Positions 8,661 through 16,832 of a stretch of DNA of 64,000 nt are shown here, piece by piece (position 1 is the stretch's first letter; each line of letters starts with the position of its first letter). The DNA comes from Geomonas anaerohicana (GTDB lineage: Bacteria > Desulfobacterota > Desulfuromonadia > Geobacterales > Geobacteraceae), in NCBI RefSeq assembly GCF_016458305.1, contig NZ_JAEMHL010000002.1:248001-312000 (forward strand), read 5' to 3'. The translations under genes and the position numbers were made by a program. A model generated the notes under the pieces. The model saw only the letters and a list, made by a program, of their open reading frames with translations. It made no database searches and was not told the DNA's origin.

Positions 8661-9599
8661 CCCCTTAGTCGCTTGGGAAGTGGGTTGTTGGGCGACGGCT
8701 AGTTGGCGCAGCCTGGTGATGTCGCGCAACGGCGGAGCCCCGAAGAGGCGGTTGTATTCGCGGCTGAACTGGGAAGGGCTCTCGTAGCCGACCTGGAATG
8801 CTGCGGCAGCGGCATCCAATGAATCCGCCAACATCAAGCGCCTGGCCTCGTGCAAACGCAGATGCTTCTGGTACTGCAACGGGCTCAAAGCGGTCAGGGT
8901 CCGAAAGTGACTGTGAAAGGAAGATGGGCTCATGCGGGCCTGGGATGCCATCTCGTCGATGCGGAGCTGCTGCGCGTAGTTGTCCTTCAGCCATTCAACG
9001 GCTCGCGCTATCTGTTGACTCTGGCTCCCCGCCGCCGCTATCTGCCGCAGCCGAGCTCCCTGCTCCCCAACCAGCAAAAGATAGATGATTTCCTTCTCGA
9101 TGATGGGCGCCAGCATCGGGATGTCGCGCTCCTCATCGAGAAGGTCGATAAGACGCTGGAAGGCGGTGACAAGCGGCAGGGTGATTTCGCTGGTCGCCAT
9201 GCCGTGGCGGGACTGTTGCGCGCGGTCATGCGGGAAGTTGCTGTCCACCAGCATCTGGGAAACCTGCTGTATGTCGAAGGTCAATTTGAGGCCGAGTAAC
9301 GGCCTTTCCCTGCTCGCCTCGACAACCTGGACGAACGTGGGCAGGTTGACCGAGGTGATCAGATACTGGCGGTCGTTGTAGACGTATTGTTCGGCGCCAA
9401 GCTGTACCCGTTTGGCCCCCTGCACCACCAGGCAAACACATGGCTCGTAAACCGCGCTGGTCGGTTCGGTAGGGCCATTTTCCCTGAAGAACCAGAGCGC
9501 CGGGACGGACGACTGGCTCAGGTTGTCAACCTTCGTCCATCGGGCAAGGCTCTCTTTCATCGTCTCTAGCGCCGCTTCCATCCTGTTGTTCATGTCCAC
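8640..9599 (-). CDS. AraC-family transcriptional regulator (AraC_N cupin + HTH_18)
   Basis: A 319-residue regulator. The N-terminal ~190 residues form the AraC-type cupin domain (PCVCLVVQGAKRVQLG, then YLITSVNLPTFVQV). The C-terminal ~100 residues carry two helix-turn-helix motifs (IDEMASQARMSPSSFHSHFR and AAAFQVGYESPSQFSREYNR). It is transcribed divergently from an MFS pump and a hydrolase with a gap of about 206 bp. That is the classic arrangement for a local AraC-type activator of an efflux or detoxification operon. The last few residues fall inside an intergenic repeat. The effector is unknown. Confidence 0.88.
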   Translation of the reverse strand: MDMNNRMEAALETMKESLARWTKVDNLSQSSVPALWFFRENGPTEPTSAVYEPCVCLVVQGAKRVQLGAEQYVYNDRQYLITSVNLPTFVQVVEASRERPLLGLKLTFDIQQVSQMLVDSNFPHDRAQQSRHGMATSEITLPLVTAFQRLIDLLDEERDIPMLAPIIEKEIIYLLLVGEQGARLRQIAAAGSQSQQIARAVEWLKDNYAQQLRIDEMASQARMSPSSFHSHFRTLTALSPLQYQKHLRLHEARRLMLADSLDAAAAAFQVGYESPSQFSREYNRLFGAPPLRDITRLRQLAVAQQPTSQATKGDRGLAP

Positions 9600-9805
9600 C
9601 TCGCATCTGGCTGATTTCGCAGAAAAACTTCCTGTTGATCTCTAGCGCCCATCATACCAACCCGGAACCTGCATTACAATAAATACGCGACCCTTTGTGG
9701 GATCAGGCAATAATTTTCCAGGATCGGTCTATCTCCATTTTCATGGCTTGGTCTAGGATGAAATCACCAGACAAGGCAATGGCAACACAAAGGAGTACCT
9801 GGATC

Positions 9806-11107
9806 ATGAGTGCAATTTTAGATGACGAAGTCACCTTCGCAAACTGCGTGGAATCTACAGCCGTTCTCGCTGACAACAGAATGGATGCAGCTTTCTCCGC
9901 ATCGGAAGGATTTATTGTTGAGGCGGCCGCCACTCCAGCGGCGGTGCAGCGCGCCGTTTCCGCACGGCAGACATGGAGCGCTGTCGGCTCTATGGCGTTG
10001 TGCGTAGCGATGCTGATCGCCTCGGAGTTCATGCCGGTCAGCCTGCTCACGCCGATTGCCGCCGACCTGGGGGCGACCGCCGGAGCGGCAGGCCAGGCCA
10101 TCTCCATCTCAGGCTTCTTCGCGGTGGTAACCAGCCTCTTAATCGCCATCGTTGCAGGTCGGTTTGATCGCCGCCACGTGCTCATGGGACTTACGGGGCT
10201 GATGTTGGCCTCCTTGATCCTCATGGCCGAGGCGGCAACCTTCGGGACGTTGATGGCGGCACGGGCGCTTCTGGGGATCGTGGTCGGCGGCTTTTGGGCT
10301 CTGGCTACGGCAATCATCATGCGCCTTGTTCCGGAGGAGTCCGTTCCTCAGGCGTTGGGAGCCATCTACACCGGTAACGCTCTTGCCACCACCTTTGCTG
10401 CGCCCATCGGCAGCTATCTGGGTGGGATTGTCGGCTGGCGCGGCGTCTTTTGGGCCTTGGTACCTCTGGTCGTAATAAACCTGATCTGGCAGTGGATCAG
10501 CTTGCCGTCCATGCCCCCGCAGACAGCCCACCCGGTGGGTAAGATCCTCGGCCTGCTGAAAAGGCGCACCGTCATCTTTGCCATGGTGGGAGTCATGCTC
10601 ACCTTTGCCGGAGCCTTTACTACGTTTACCTATATGCGGCGGTTTTTGGAAACCTACACGCGGGTCAGCGTCCCTCAACTGTCACTGCTCCTGCTCGGCC
10701 TGGGCGGAGCAGGATTCGCAGGCACATACGGCGCCAGCGCACTGCTTGGGCGGCATCTTTATGCGCTGCTCAGGTTGCTCCCCATCGGGTTGGCGGCGGT
10801 GACGCTCGGCCTGCTGGCGGTCGGCCATATGCTATGGCAAGTGGCGGTCATGATGATCGCTTGGGGGACGCTGAATTCGGCAATCCCGGTTGCGTGGTCT
10901 ACCTGGCTGACCAAAGGGATCAGCGACGAGCCGGAAAGCGGCGGCGGGTTGATGGTCGCAGCCATACAGCTCTCGATCCTGCTGGGTGCGGCGTTTGGCG
11001 GCCTGCTCCTCGATCACCTTTCCATCGCGGCGACGTTCATTGGGGGGACCATTCTTCTCGGTCTTGCCGCCGTAGTGATTGGAAGCGGGAACCGCATCAA
11101 AGGCTGA
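9806..11107 (+). CDS. MFS transporter, drug/sugar efflux (DHA1, AraJ/YdhP-like)
   Basis: A 433-residue major facilitator with about 12 hydrophobic segments after a ~50-residue polar N-terminus. The stretch GRFDRRHVLMGLTGL fits the loop 2-3 signature, and ASEFMPVSLLTPIAADLG is characteristic of AraJ/YdhP-type DHA1 exporters in the inner membrane. The open frame extends upstream, but the ATG at 9806 has AAAGGAG 10 nt before it. It is probably controlled by the divergent AraC-family gene and shares a transcript with the alpha/beta hydrolase downstream. The substrate is unknown. Confidence 0.83.
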   Translation: MSAILDDEVTFANCVESTAVLADNRMDAAFSASEGFIVEAAATPAAVQRAVSARQTWSAVGSMALCVAMLIASEFMPVSLLTPIAADLGATAGAAGQAISISGFFAVVTSLLIAIVAGRFDRRHVLMGLTGLMLASLILMAEAATFGTLMAARALLGIVVGGFWALATAIIMRLVPEESVPQALGAIYTGNALATTFAAPIGSYLGGIVGWRGVFWALVPLVVINLIWQWISLPSMPPQTAHPVGKILGLLKRRTVIFAMVGVMLTFAGAFTTFTYMRRFLETYTRVSVPQLSLLLLGLGGAGFAGTYGASALLGRHLYALLRLLPIGLAAVTLGLLAVGHMLWQVAVMMIAWGTLNSAIPVAWSTWLTKGISDEPESGGGLMVAAIQLSILLGAAFGGLLLDHLSIAATFIGGTILLGLAAVVIGSGNRIKG

Positions 11108-11264
11108 CGCTATTAGCCATAATCTTCCGCCACACCAGCCGCTCCCCGGGACCCGGGGTGCCTTTATAAATTGATGACTTAGCAGCGCAAGGCAATAGTA
11201 GTTGGCAGGCCTAATGCCAGTCTTTCAACAGGAGACTGAACGACAACATGGAAAGGAGTTAGAT

Positions 11265-12329
11265 ATGAACAAGAAAGGTTTTATTTCTCGCAGCTTTGCT
11301 GTTATTGGCGCGGCGGTACTGGGCATCGTTTCGGCTACCGCAGGCGTCGCTTCCGCCAAGGACATCGTAGAGGGAGCGGACAACTTCTACAAGAGCGACA
11401 AAGTGACCGTGCAGAAGGTTTCCTTTAACAACCAGTACAGGATGAAGGTGGTCGGGAACCTCTTCATCCCGAAAGGGTTGTACGCCGATGCAAAAAGCCC
11501 GGCGATCATCGTCGGGCATCCCATGGGCGCCGTCAAGGAACAAAGCTCCAACCTCTACGCCACCAAGATGGCCGAAAGGGGATTCGTCACCCTTGCTATC
11601 GATCTCTCCTTCTGGGGCGAGAGCGAAGGGCAATACCGCAACGCCGTGTTGCCGGATGTCTATGCCGAGGACTTCAGCGCCGCGGTCGATTTTCTCGGCA
11701 CCCGCCCCTTCGTCGACAGGAAACGGATCGGCGTCATCGGCATCTGCGGCAGCGGCAGCTTCGCCATCAGCGCCGCGAAGATCGATCCGCGCCTGAAAGC
11801 CATTGCAACGGTCAGCATGTACGACATGGGTGCCGCCGCCCGTAGCGGACTCAAACACTCGCAGACCGTGGAGCAGAGAAAGAAAATGGTCGAAGCTGCG
11901 GCGGAGCAGCGTTACGCCGAGTTCACCAGCGGCGAGCCCAAGTTCCTCAATTACCTGCCGGCAAAGTTGGGCGAAAATGCCGACCCGATCACTCGTGAGT
12001 TCCACGACTTCTACCGTACGCCGCGCGGGATTCACATTCCTGAGGGGGGGACCCTGGAGCAGACGCAAAACCGCGCGCTTACCTCCGAGGTGAAATTCGT
12101 GAACTTCTATCCCTTCAACGACATCGAGACCATCTCGCCCCGTCCCATGCTGTTCATCGCCGGTGAGACGGCCCATTCCAGGGAGTTCAGCGAGGATGCC
12201 TACCAGCTTGCCGCCGAGCCGAAGGAGCTCTACATCGTGCCCGGTGCGGGACATGTTGACCTCTACGACCGGGTGAACTACATCCCGTTTGACAAGCTGG
12301 CAACCTTTTTCACGGAAAAGTTGAAGTAG
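11265..12329 (+). CDS. Exported alpha/beta hydrolase (YcjY-like)
   Basis: A 354-residue protein with a signal peptide (basic MNKKGFISR, hydrophobic core, probable cleavage after VASA near residue 32). The body is an alpha/beta hydrolase: VGHPMGAVKEQS forms the oxyanion region, GICGSGSFAISAA is a nucleophile elbow of G-x-x-G-S-G type, and PGAGHVDLYD near the C-terminus holds the likely catalytic His. Families of this kind sit with MFS pumps and AraC regulators elsewhere. The ATG at 11265 follows AAAGGAG. The substrate is not evident. Confidence 0.78.
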   Translation: MNKKGFISRSFAVIGAAVLGIVSATAGVASAKDIVEGADNFYKSDKVTVQKVSFNNQYRMKVVGNLFIPKGLYADAKSPAIIVGHPMGAVKEQSSNLYATKMAERGFVTLAIDLSFWGESEGQYRNAVLPDVYAEDFSAAVDFLGTRPFVDRKRIGVIGICGSGSFAISAAKIDPRLKAIATVSMYDMGAAARSGLKHSQTVEQRKKMVEAAAEQRYAEFTSGEPKFLNYLPAKLGENADPITREFHDFYRTPRGIHIPEGGTLEQTQNRALTSEVKFVNFYPFNDIETISPRPMLFIAGETAHSREFSEDAYQLAAEPKELYIVPGAGHVDLYDRVNYIPFDKLATFFTEKLK

Positions 12330-12346
12330 TAGGAGTCGGATCACCC

Positions 12347-12440
12347 GTAGGGGCGAATAATCATTCGCCCAGCCGCTGGTGGCACCACGGAAAACCTCGC
12401 TGTGCGTAAAAGAACGGGGCGAATGATTATTCGCCCCTAC
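12347..12440. repeat. Inverted repeat element with GTAGGGGCGAAT ends
   Basis: The left arm GTAGGGGCGAATAATCATTC (12347-12366, continuing GCCC) is mirrored by GGGGCGAATGATTATTCGCC then CCTAC at 12416-12440. The ends are near-perfect inverted repeats of about 24 bp around a ~45-bp unrelated core. It lies between the hydrolase and the HxlR gene, convergent for both, and could act as a bidirectional terminator. Only one copy was seen in this window. Confidence 0.8.
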
Positions 12441-12524
12441 AGGAAACCCACGCAGACCATCGTTCCGACCGGTGGAAGTACGCATGAAGGGGGCGCAGTT
12501 GCGAGACTGCGCCCCCTTCGTCCA

Positions 12525-12926
12525 TTATTCGGCCTCTTCCGGCCCCCCTGCCTGCTGAACCGCCATGATGCTTGGCAGGTTGCTTTCGATCCAATCCGCC
12601 AGGGCGGAGACCTTCTTGCCGATGTCCCTGCCCAGCGGGGTCAACGAGTATTCCACGTGAGGCGGCATCACCGGGAAGGAGACCCGGTCCACGAAGCCGT
12701 CCCGCTCCAGGTACTGCAGCGTCTGCGCCAGCATCTTTTCGCTCACACCTCCTACCTTGCGCCGCAACTCGCTGAATCGGTGCGTCTTTTCCATCAGGGC
12801 AACCAGTACCAAAACTCCCCACTGGCTGGTCACATGCTTCAGTATTTCCCGGGAAGGGCATTGTACGCAAAACAGCTCCCCGCGGCGCATCTGGTCCGAC
12901 AGGCTGACTACTTCCGGCTCACTCAT
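12525..12926 (-). CDS. HxlR-family transcriptional regulator
   Basis: A 133-residue MarR-like winged-helix repressor of the HxlR family. The signature is C19-x-CPSREILKHVTSQWGVLVLVAL, with FSELRRKVGGVSEKMLAQTL as the recognition helix region and VEYSLTPLGRDI as the wing. It is divergent from the QorB-like oxidoreductase, with about 97 bp between starts. E. coli has the same pairing (ytfH/qorR-type gene next to qorB). A thiol near the N-terminus (C19/C22) suggests redox or electrophile sensing, which is known for HxlR proteins such as YodB and QorR. Confidence 0.88.
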   Translation of the reverse strand: MSEPEVVSLSDQMRRGELFCVQCPSREILKHVTSQWGVLVLVALMEKTHRFSELRRKVGGVSEKMLAQTLQYLERDGFVDRVSFPVMPPHVEYSLTPLGRDIGKKVSALADWIESNLPSIMAVQQAGGPEEAE

Positions 12927-13023
12927 GATACTTACCTTTTTGTGCGTACTTACTTTTTGTAATCGTTGTTGCTATGCTCCACCTGTAACATAAATCGCAC
13001 CCACACATAAAGGAGATAGTCAC

Positions 13024-13881
13024 ATGATCGTCATCACCGGAGCAACCGGACAGTTAGGGCGGCTCGTCATCGCATCGCTGCTCAAAAAGGTGCCCGCTTC
13101 CCGTATCGTCGCCGCTGTACGCAACCCCGACAAGGCCAAAGACCTTGCAACCCTGGGCGTGCAGGTGCGCCAGGCCGACTACAACTCGCCCGACACCTGG
13201 GAGGGCGCCCTGGCCGGAGCTGAGAAGGTGCTGCTGATCTCCTCCAGCGAAGTCGGCCAGCGCATCGACCAGCACCGCACCGTCATCGACGCCGCTAAAA
13301 AGGCAGGGGTGAAACTCCTTGCCTACACCAGCCTGCTGCGCGCCGACAGCACCCCCCTTGGCCTTGGCGCCGAGCACATCGCCACGGAGACCCTGATCCG
13401 CGAATCCGGCGTCCCCTTCGTTGTCCTGCGTAACGGCTGGTACACCGAGAATTATGCCGCCAGCATTCCCCCGGCGGTCGAGCACGGATCCTTCTACGGT
13501 TGCGCCGGCGAAGGACGCATCGCGTCGGCAGCCCGCGCCGATTACGCTGAAGCCGCAGTCGCGGTGCTCACCACGGAAGGGCAGGAGGGACGGATCTACG
13601 AGCTGGGCGGCGACACCTCCTACACCCTTACCGAATTTGCCGCCGAGATATCCCGCCAGTACGGCAAGCAGGTCAACTACGTGAACCTCTCCGAGCCCGA
13701 GTTTAAAAATCTCCTCGTGTCCGTTGGGCTTCCGGAGCCGTTCGCAGCGCTGCTGGCCGATTCCGACAGCGGCGCGACCAAAGGTGGGCTCTTCGATGAC
13801 GGCCACCAGTTAAGCTCCCTGATCGGCAGGGCCACAACCGCTATGGACGCAGTCATTGCCCAAGGCAAAGCAGGCGCCTGA
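13024..13881 (+). CDS. qorB: NAD(P)H:quinone oxidoreductase / NmrA-like SDR
   Basis: A 285-residue atypical short-chain dehydrogenase of the NmrA/QorB group. It has an N-terminal Rossmann motif GATGQLGRLV, a conserved AYTSLLRADSTPLGLGAEH segment and a substrate-domain region ending in GLPEPFAALLADSD. The length matches E. coli QorB (286). It probably reduces quinones with NADPH in the cytoplasm and is controlled by the divergent HxlR regulator. The ribosome site AAAGGAG lies about 9 nt before the ATG. Confidence 0.85.
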   Translation: MIVITGATGQLGRLVIASLLKKVPASRIVAAVRNPDKAKDLATLGVQVRQADYNSPDTWEGALAGAEKVLLISSSEVGQRIDQHRTVIDAAKKAGVKLLAYTSLLRADSTPLGLGAEHIATETLIRESGVPFVVLRNGWYTENYAASIPPAVEHGSFYGCAGEGRIASAARADYAEAAVAVLTTEGQEGRIYELGGDTSYTLTEFAAEISRQYGKQVNYVNLSEPEFKNLLVSVGLPEPFAALLADSDSGATKGGLFDDGHQLSSLIGRATTAMDAVIAQGKAGA

Positions 13882-13966
13882 AGCATCCAATTCGTCCCCT
13901 TTTTGCCTCAATCCCTTTATAATTTAAGGAGGACGATGTTATGTTCCGGTGAAAAGGAGCACGAAT

Positions 13967-14131
13967 ATGAAAACGAAAATCCGGTACCTGGCTGTACTCG
14001 CGGTGCTGACCTCACTGCTGTCGGGCTGCATTGTCGTGCCGGTGGACGGTTATTACGGGCACCACCACGGATATTATTACGACGACTATGGTGGCTATTA
14101 CGGGCGCGGCCCGTATGGCGGGCGCAGGTAG
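13967..14131 (+). CDS. Small Tyr/Gly/His-rich lipoprotein
   Basis: A 54-residue predicted lipoprotein. A charged start (MKTKIR) and hydrophobic stretch lead to the lipobox LLSGC, so Cys22 would be lipidated. The mature part is a low-complexity tail of Tyr, Gly, His and Asp (YYGHHHGYYYDDYGGYYGRG). The ATG at 13967 is preceded by AAAGGAG. Such tails are common in small surface proteins and could bind metal, but nothing here proves it. A terminator follows at 14228-14252. Confidence 0.7.
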   Translation: MKTKIRYLAVLAVLTSLLSGCIVVPVDGYYGHHHGYYYDDYGGYYGRGPYGGRR

Positions 14132-14227
14132 TTGACGACAGCCCCGACGGACCCTGTCCCGGCGCACGTGGACAAAAATCGTTAGCCACGCAGAAAACCT
14201 GAGAACGCCTGAAAGAGGCAAAACTCT

Positions 14228-14252
14228 AAGAGGGGGCAACCCCTCTTTTTTT
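14228..14252 (+). terminator. Rho-independent terminator
   Basis: The stem AAGAGGGG / CCCCTCTT closes a GCAA-type loop and runs directly into seven T residues. It ends the transcript of the small lipoprotein gene. Confidence 0.85.
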
Positions 14253-14258
14253 GTTTCT

Positions 14259-14303
14259 GGTTCGGGTTTTCTCAGACGTCCTCAGATGTTCTCCGAGGCC
14301 AAT
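14259..14303. repeat. 45-bp dispersed repeat (copy 1)
   Basis: A segment starting GGTTCGGGTTTTCTCAGACG and ending CTCCGAGGCCAAT matches 17981-18025 at 38 of 45 positions with no gaps. Both copies lie just upstream of or within intergenic regions and keep the order GGTTCGGG, CTCAGA, TCAGAT-like, CTCCG-GGCCAAT. It is probably a degenerate dispersed element. Confidence 0.6.
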
Positions 14304-14363
14304 GGTTCTAGGTTATACTGCTATGAGAGTGGACGCAGTTCAACGGCAGGATGCGAGGCGGAT

Positions 14364-15506
14364 ATGGCGATTGTGGCGATGATTCTTGGAACTGTGTTGG
14401 TGCTCCTGGTACTGTGGGAAGGGTTCGAAACCATCATCCTGCCGCGCCGGGTGACACGCCGCTTCCGCATCACACGGGTCTTCTACCGCAGCAGCTGGCG
14501 CCCCTGGACGTGGCTCATCCACAACTTCGTTCCGCCCAAGCGCCGGGAAACGTGGTTGAGCTACTTCGGCCCGCTGTCGCTATTGCTTCTTCTGAGCCTC
14601 TGGGCGGCGGTGCTGATCGCCGGTTTCGCGCTTATCCACTGGGGTGGTTCCTGGCTTTTTTACCCCGACGGCGGTACCGAACTGATCAGTGATCTCTACC
14701 TGAGCGGCACCACCTTCTTCACCCTCGGTATCGGCGACGTGGTGCCCAAGACGAGCCTGGGGCGCCTGCTGGTGGTGGTCGAGTCGGGCATGGGGTTCGC
14801 CTTCCTGGCACTGGTAATCAGCTACCTGCCGGCTCTGAACCAATCCTTCGCGCGGCGCGAGGTGAGTATCTCCCTACTCGACGCACGGGCCGGTTCACCT
14901 CCCACCGCTTCGGAGATGCTGCGCAGGCACAGCCATCACGGGGGCCCGGAATCGCTGCGCGAACTGCTGCACGAGTGGGAGCGCTGGGCCGCTGAGTTCC
15001 TTGAAGGACATCTTTCCTATCCCGTGCTCGCCTATTTCCGCTCCCAGCACGACAACCAATCCTGGCTCACCGCGCTCACCTCGATCCTGGATACCTGCGC
15101 GCTGATCATGGCCGGAGTGGAGGGAACATGCAACCGGCAGGCGGAACTCACCTTCGCCATGTCGCGCCACGCTGTGGTCGACCTGGCGCTGGTGTTCCGC
15201 ACTCAGCCGCGGCAACTGCCGGCCGACCGGCTGCCGTCGGCGAAACTGGACGAGATCTGCGACATCCTGCACCGCAGCGGCTATACACTGAAGGAGAGGG
15301 AAGTGCTGGAACAAAGCCTTGCCGAACTGCGCCTCATGTACGAGCCTTACGTCTACGCGCTCTCCCGGCATTTCAAGGTCGGTCTTCCCCCTTGGGTGGC
15401 GCGGGAAAACGGGATCGACAACTGGCAGGCCAGCTTCTGGAAGCCCCCCGTTAAGCGCCACAAAGCCGCCGAAGAGGTCGAAGAGGTCGAAGAGCGGCAT
15501 TTCTGA
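14364..15506 (+). CDS. Ion-channel (potassium channel-type) membrane protein
   Basis: A 380-residue inner-membrane protein. A hydrophobic helix lies at the N-terminus, another at about residues 65-90, then a pore loop with TTFFTLGIGDVVP (selectivity filter TLGIGD, close to the K+ channel TxGYGD) and a following helix to about 150. The remaining 230 residues are cytosolic and helical, ending in a charged EEVEEVEERHF tail. The filter has Ile in place of Tyr, so ion selectivity is uncertain. The ATG at 14364 follows GAGGCGG. The open frame extends upstream without a ribosome site. Confidence 0.75.
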   Translation: MAIVAMILGTVLVLLVLWEGFETIILPRRVTRRFRITRVFYRSSWRPWTWLIHNFVPPKRRETWLSYFGPLSLLLLLSLWAAVLIAGFALIHWGGSWLFYPDGGTELISDLYLSGTTFFTLGIGDVVPKTSLGRLLVVVESGMGFAFLALVISYLPALNQSFARREVSISLLDARAGSPPTASEMLRRHSHHGGPESLRELLHEWERWAAEFLEGHLSYPVLAYFRSQHDNQSWLTALTSILDTCALIMAGVEGTCNRQAELTFAMSRHAVVDLALVFRTQPRQLPADRLPSAKLDEICDILHRSGYTLKEREVLEQSLAELRLMYEPYVYALSRHFKVGLPPWVARENGIDNWQASFWKPPVKRHKAAEEVEEVEERHF

Positions 15507-15654
15507 GCGGTCGATATTTCCCGTCTCCCGCGGTTCCCAGCTTCTCGCCTCGTGCAGTGCCCCCCTCGGCCATATGCCATTCCAGTTCCAGGTGCGGTGG
15601 ACTCCTTTGTGCGTGGAAGTGGTATCATGGCTCAAGCAGGTAGGAGGAAACGAT

Positions 15655-16311
15655 ATGACTACTAAACTGTTGATAGCGATAGGAATCTTGGTGGCGGCAT
15701 TAGTATCCAGTGCCACTGCTGCAGTCAAACATCAACGCGATGAAAAGGGTGTGCAGAGGGGGCAGACACTACAGTGGTCTTTCGACAAGGAAAACGTCGG
15801 GACTCTCCCGGCAGGAGCGCACGTGTTCAGTGGCACGTGGGCAGTAAAAGCGGAGAGCGACGCTCCGAGCCCATCGCATGCTCTTTGTCAGACCGGGTCA
15901 GCGCGCTTCCCGGCCATAGTCCTCAGTGACAAGGTCTTTGCCGACGTTACCGTCTCGACCCGGTTCAAGCCCGTCTCCGGCAACGAGGACCGGGCGGCCG
16001 GGATCATATTCCGCATCCAGGACCAGGACAACTTCTACATCCTCCGGGCCAACGCCTTGGAGGACAATGTCAACATCTACAGGTACGTGGGGGGAGCCCG
16101 CCAGGCCATCAAGGAAGGGGCGGGCAAGGTGCCGTCGGGCACATGGCAGGAATTGCGCGTGGAGGTGAAGGGCAACGACATCCGCGGCTACCTGAACGGC
16201 AAACTCGTTGTCGAGGCTCGTGACGACACCTTCAGGGGCGGTGGCATCGGACTGTGGACCAAAGCCGATTCCGTGACCTGCTTTGACGATGTGAAGGCGA
16301 CCGCGCCGTAA
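15655..16311 (+). CDS. Exported concanavalin/DUF1080-like beta-sandwich protein
   Basis: A 218-residue protein with an N-terminal signal peptide (MTTKLLIAIGILVAALVSSA, likely cut near ATAA). The mature domain has the pattern of a LamG/DUF1080-type jelly roll (WSFDKENVGTLPAGA, then GIIFRIQDQDNFYILRANAL, GYLNGKLVVEA, GGGIGLWTKADS). Such domains bind or cleave carbohydrate, but no catalytic set is evident. The strong GGAGGA before 15655 fixes the start. A terminator follows. The function is unknown. Confidence 0.7.
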   Translation: MTTKLLIAIGILVAALVSSATAAVKHQRDEKGVQRGQTLQWSFDKENVGTLPAGAHVFSGTWAVKAESDAPSPSHALCQTGSARFPAIVLSDKVFADVTVSTRFKPVSGNEDRAAGIIFRIQDQDNFYILRANALEDNVNIYRYVGGARQAIKEGAGKVPSGTWQELRVEVKGNDIRGYLNGKLVVEARDDTFRGGGIGLWTKADSVTCFDDVKATAP

Positions 16312-16348
16312 CGGCCATGGAAAATTTCCGGCTCCTTCGGTTACTGCG

Positions 16349-16388
16349 GACCGGGGCTGCGTTGTGAACGCAGCCCCGGTCTTTTTTG
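16349..16388 (+). terminator. Rho-independent terminator
   Basis: GACCGGGGCTGCG and CGCAGCCCCGGTC form a 13-bp stem with a short loop, followed by TTTTTT. It closes the gene ending at 16311. Confidence 0.9.
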
Positions 16389-16580
16389 TTTGGAACGGCA
16401 GGGTGGTTAGTTCTTCATTGGCTTCGACAGCATACGCCAATAACAGCATGGTGGAGAGGAGAAGCATGGGGGGAGGGGGAACTTGGGGGCGGATTCGGTT
16501 GACTTCCTTCAGCAAATCAGCCATATCAACAGCATTCCACTTTTCTCGCATTTGCACCTAAACACCATCAGGATGAAAAC

Positions 16581-16799
16581 ATGACCGCTCAATCGCCAAC
16601 CGACCCGCTCCACGGTGTCACTTTGAAGATGATTCTCACCGAACTGGTGGAGGAACTCGGCTGGGAAGAGCTGGGAAGGCGGATCGATATTCGCTGTTTT
16701 ACCCACACCCCCAGCATTTCCTCCAGCCTCAAGTTCCTGAGAAGGACGCCTTGGGCCAGAGACAAGGTCGAGGAACTGTACTTGAGGTCGAAGATGTAG
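16581..16799 (+). CDS. DUF2132 / VF530-family small DNA-binding-like protein
   Basis: A 72-residue protein with the family signature [20 protein letters not shown], then [20 protein letters not shown] and [12 protein letters not shown]. The length is typical of VF530 proteins, which have a small helical fold proposed to bind DNA. It lies 33 bp upstream of the RelA/SpoT-domain gene and may share its transcript. The exact role is not known. Confidence 0.85.
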   Translation: MTAQSPTDPLHGVTLKMILTELVEELGWEELGRRIDIRCFTHTPSISSSLKFLRRTPWARDKVEELYLRSKM

Positions 16800-16832
16800 A
16801 GGGTAACAACAGCGTCATATAAGGACGGATAC

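Noticed and set aside
16330-16557. Minus-strand frame with a hydrophobic stretch (PPPPMLLLSTMLLLAYAV)
   Set aside because: It has no ribosome site, crosses the strong terminator at 16349-16388 and then runs antisense into the 15655 gene. It is possibly a gene remnant, but the support is too weak to list.
16364-16561. Short plus-strand frame after the terminator
   Set aside because: It begins inside the terminator stem, has no ribosome site and has no recognisable product.
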